From: DATMYQ01 sp035560935
GTDB taxonomy: Bacteria; Bacillota; Negativicutes; Sporomusales; Sporomusaceae
Length of the DNA: 8,641 nucleotides
NCBI GenBank assembly: GCA_035560935.1
Contig: DATMYQ010000020.1
Location: 1 to 8,641 of the forward strand
Direction of reading: 5' to 3'
The position numbers and the translations under genes are program-made. Every line of letters starts with the position of its first letter. Position 1 is the stretch's first letter. Under the pieces are notes generated by a model that was not told the origin of the DNA, did not search any database, and saw only the letters and a list, made by a program, of their open reading frames with translations. Positions 6,452 to 8,641 of the stretch are shown here, one piece after another.

Positions 6452-8581
6452 ATGTCTATGGAGCTTTTTAAAGGCGCCTACGAAGGAGCCGTCACGGCTA
6501 CCAGCTACGCCGAAATCTTACTGACCAAAGCCATTCAGGTACATGGTGCCGATAAACCTGTGAAATATCCTGATACTGCGTATAAACTGCCGGTTATCAC
6601 CGCGCTGAGCGGCGAAGAAGTGCTGAAACTGGGCGATCTGCCCCCCATTCTGAACCGGATTCGGACCACTAATATCCGGGAAACCCTGAACCTGGAAAAC
6701 GCCAAACTGAACGGCGAAGCCACTCTGTATGCCGCCGAAGTAATTGAAATCCTGCGGTATCTGGATGACGCCAAACCGGATCAGTTCCCGTACTGCGGTT
6801 TCGTCACCGACCCGATTCTCCGGAAATTCGGCGTGCCGTTGGTTGACCAGACGATTCCGGGTGTTGCCGTTATCGTTGGTAAAGGTAAAGACAGCAAATC
6901 CGTTGGCAAAATGGTTAAAGACCTGCAGGCCAAAGGAATCATGATCTTCCTGGTTAACGAAGTTATCGAGCAATGTATCGAAGAAAACGTTAAAATCGGT
7001 TCGGAGTTCATTACCTTCCCGCTGGGCAATTTCACCCAGGTTATCCATGCTGTTAACTTCGCATTCCGCGCCGGTCTGGCCTTCGGTGGCATTCCTGCCG
7101 GTCAACGCGAAAAAGCCATTGATTATCAAGCACGCCGCGTAAAAGCGTTCGTGATCCAGTTGGGACCCAATGACGTCGTTAAATTCGCTGCAGAATTCGG
7201 CGCCATGTTCATGGGCTTCCCGACTGTAACTGATCAGCCGGTAGCGGAAGAAATTCCTGACTGGTATCAATCCGAGCCCGATTATGAAAAAATTCATAAA
7301 CTGGGTCTGGAACTGCGCGGCATTAAACTGAAAATCGTTGACATCCCTGTGCCGATCACCGTTGGTCCTGCGTTCGAAGGCGAGACCATCCGTAAAGCCG
7401 ACACCTGGGTTGAATTCGGCGGCGGCAAAACCACCAGCTTTGAGTTGGTGCGGATGATGGAAGCTGACGATGTACAAGACGGCAAGATCACCGTTGTCGG
7501 ACCCGAAATTGACGAAATGCCGGAAGGCAGCCGCTTCCCGCTGGGTATCATGGTTGATATCTATGGCCGGAAAATGCAGGAAGACTTTGAAGGCGTTCTT
7601 GAGCGTCGTATCCATTACTTCACCAACTACGGCGAAGGTCTGTGGCACGTTGCCCAGCGTGATGTCTGCTGGCTGCGTATCAGCAAAGGCGCCAAAGCCG
7701 CTGGTTTCAAAATTAAAGACTTCGGCGAAATTCTCATTGCCAAGTTCAAATCCGACTACCCGGCCATCGTTGACCGCGTGCAGGTAACCTTGGTTACCGA
7801 CCAGGCGATCATCGAAGAGAAAAGAGAAATCGCCCGTACCAAATATCGTGCTCGCGATGCCCGCCTGAAAGGCCTCACCGACGAATCCGTTGAAAACTTC
7901 TACTCTTGTATTCTGTGCCAGTCCTTCGCGCCGAACCATGTTTGTATCGTTAGCCCCGAGCGCGTTGGCCTCTGCGGTGCGGTATCGTGGTTGGATGCGA
8001 AAGCTTCCAACGAAATCAGCCCCACCGGCCCGAACCAGCCGATCGCCAAAGGCGAGTGCATGGACGCGGAAAAAGGCATGTGGAAAAACCTTAACGAATA
8101 CCTCTATGCCAACTCCAACCGGACGTTGGAAGAAGTTAACCTGTATACGCTGATGGACCGTCCGATGACGTCCTGCGGCTGCTTCGAGGCGATCATGGCC
8201 ATTCTGCCGCTGTGTAACGGCATCATGATCACCACTCGTGAGCATACCGGTGACACTCCTTGCGGTATGACCTTCTCGACGCTGGCGGGCACTTGCGGCG
8301 GCGGTGTGCAGACTCCGGGCTTCATGGGTATTGGCCGGACCTACATCACCAGCTCCAAGTTCATCCCTGCTGACGGCGGCTTGGGCCGTATCGTCTGGAT
8401 GCCGGCAGAACTGAAAAAATTCCTGGGCGAAGAATTGGCTGAGCGCGCAGAAATCCTGGGCCTGGGCAAAGACTTCGTCGACAAGATTGCCGACGAAACC
8501 GTTGGCATCACTGAAGAAGAAATCCTGCCATTCCTGGAAGAAAAACAGCATCCGGCCCTGAAAATGGATCCGATGATGTAA
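6452..8581 (+). CDS. acsB: Acetyl-CoA synthase, CODH/ACS complex (AcsB)
   Basis: Makes acetyl-CoA from CO, CoA and a methyl group carried by the corrinoid iron-sulfur protein. The 709 residues follow the three-domain bacterial plan: an N-terminal CODH-contacting, CO-tunnel domain (about 1-292), a middle domain (about 293-458) and the A-cluster domain (about 459-709). Cys486, 489, 498 and 508 bind the [4Fe-4S] part of the A-cluster; Cys489, 575 and 577 (motif SCGCFEA) bind the two nickels, with Cys575-Gly576-Cys577 holding the distal one. Each is exactly 20 residues lower than in the 729-residue Moorella enzyme, so the difference is a shorter N-terminus, as I recall for clostridial ACS. The start fits family sequence from FKGAYEGAVTATSYAEILL onward. 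It lies directly after cooS, its partner in the complex. After an early TTA codon at about 6516, TTA, CTA and TCA are avoided to nearly the end, suggesting high expression. Confidence 0.98.
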   Translation: MSMELFKGAYEGAVTATSYAEILLTKAIQVHGADKPVKYPDTAYKLPVITALSGEEVLKLGDLPPILNRIRTTNIRETLNLENAKLNGEATLYAAEVIEILRYLDDAKPDQFPYCGFVTDPILRKFGVPLVDQTIPGVAVIVGKGKDSKSVGKMVKDLQAKGIMIFLVNEVIEQCIEENVKIGSEFITFPLGNFTQVIHAVNFAFRAGLAFGGIPAGQREKAIDYQARRVKAFVIQLGPNDVVKFAAEFGAMFMGFPTVTDQPVAEEIPDWYQSEPDYEKIHKLGLELRGIKLKIVDIPVPITVGPAFEGETIRKADTWVEFGGGKTTSFELVRMMEADDVQDGKITVVGPEIDEMPEGSRFPLGIMVDIYGRKMQEDFEGVLERRIHYFTNYGEGLWHVAQRDVCWLRISKGAKAAGFKIKDFGEILIAKFKSDYPAIVDRVQVTLVTDQAIIEEKREIARTKYRARDARLKGLTDESVENFYSCILCQSFAPNHVCIVSPERVGLCGAVSWLDAKASNEISPTGPNQPIAKGECMDAEKGMWKNLNEYLYANSNRTLEEVNLYTLMDRPMTSCGCFEAIMAILPLCNGIMITTREHTGDTPCGMTFSTLAGTCGGGVQTPGFMGIGRTYITSSKFIPADGGLGRIVWMPAELKKFLGEELAERAEILGLGKDFVDKIADETVGITEEEILPFLEEKQHPALKMDPMM

Positions 8582-8635
8582 TCTTGGTAAATTATTGATT
8601 TACTGTAATTTTGGTAAATTGTTGATTTACTGTGA
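8582..8635. repeat. Two tandem copies of a 27-bp AT-rich unit, each an inverted repeat
   Basis: Immediately after the acsB stop codon, 8582-8608 and 8609-8635 are near-identical, differing at only three positions. Each copy contains GTAAAT and ATTTAC around a 5-base spacer (8587-8592/8598-8603 and 8614-8619/8625-8630), so each can form a hairpin or bind a dimeric protein. The window ends six bases later, so more copies may follow. There is no T-run of terminator type. It could be a regulatory site for the next gene, a stability element for the acsB message, or the start of a longer tandem array. Confidence 0.7.
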
Positions 8636-8641
8636 ATCTTC

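Noticed and set aside
6428..6488. CTACGAAGGAG occurs twice, 50 bases apart: once as the acsB ribosome binding site and once inside the acsB coding sequence.
   Set aside because: The second copy encodes conserved Tyr-Glu-Gly of AcsB and no start codon follows at a suitable distance, so it is most likely coincidence.
6452..6520. AcsB looks about 20 residues shorter at the N-terminus than the Moorella enzyme, considered as a truncation.
   Set aside because: The ribosome binding site fits the ATG at 6452, family similarity begins at once, and shorter N-termini are usual in ACS from other acetogens as I recall them. All A-cluster ligands keep their spacing.
1..8641. Search for CRISPR arrays, transposases, tRNA or rRNA genes and phage or toxin-antitoxin features.
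   Set aside because: Nothing was seen: the window is almost fully occupied by six intact pathway genes and no gap exceeds 183 bases. The only tandem repeat is the two-copy unit after acsB, which lacks CRISPR spacing.

Overview
This window carries a Wood-Ljungdahl (reductive acetyl-CoA) gene cluster, with all six genes on the + strand: folD, a DUF3786 gene of unknown function, cooC, fhs, cooS (acsA) and acsB. Strong GGAGG-type ribosome binding sites, monofunctional bacterial formate-THF ligase, and a separate bacterial-type CODH (cooS) and ACS (acsB) point to an acetogenic Firmicute. The gene order and roughly balanced GC suggest a Sporomusa-like Negativicute, but that placement is from memory and is tentative.

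Layout. 1-60 is a short leader with a G-rich ribosome binding site. folD (61-933) is followed by a 125-bp gap with a GC hairpin, then the DUF3786 gene (1059-1712). An 85-bp gap with two small palindromes leads to cooC (1798-2559, TTG start). fhs (2578-4245) follows cooC after only 18 bp and is almost certainly co-transcribed with it. A 183-bp gap before cooS holds a plausible promoter, an overlapping inverted repeat and a long hairpin. cooS (4429-6384) and acsB (6452-8581) are 67 bp apart. The window ends in two tandem copies of a 27-bp AT-rich unit, each an inverted repeat.

How the genes work together. Fhs activates formate onto tetrahydrofolate. FolD then makes methenyl- and methylene-THF. 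CooS reduces CO2 to CO. AcsB joins CO, a methyl group (delivered by a corrinoid protein not in this window) and CoA into acetyl-CoA. CooC is the ATPase that helps load nickel into CooS and/or AcsB. All metal ligands of the CODH B, C and D clusters and of the ACS A-cluster can be located by residue, so both enzymes look intact. Genes for the corrinoid iron-sulfur protein, methyltransferase and methylene-THF reductase are absent here and probably lie further along.

The pathway is well known. The less explained parts are the DUF3786 protein, the structured cooS leader (whose hairpin arm could also pair with the cooS ribosome binding site), the recurring TTTAC/GTAAA inverted repeats between genes, and the terminal tandem repeat.
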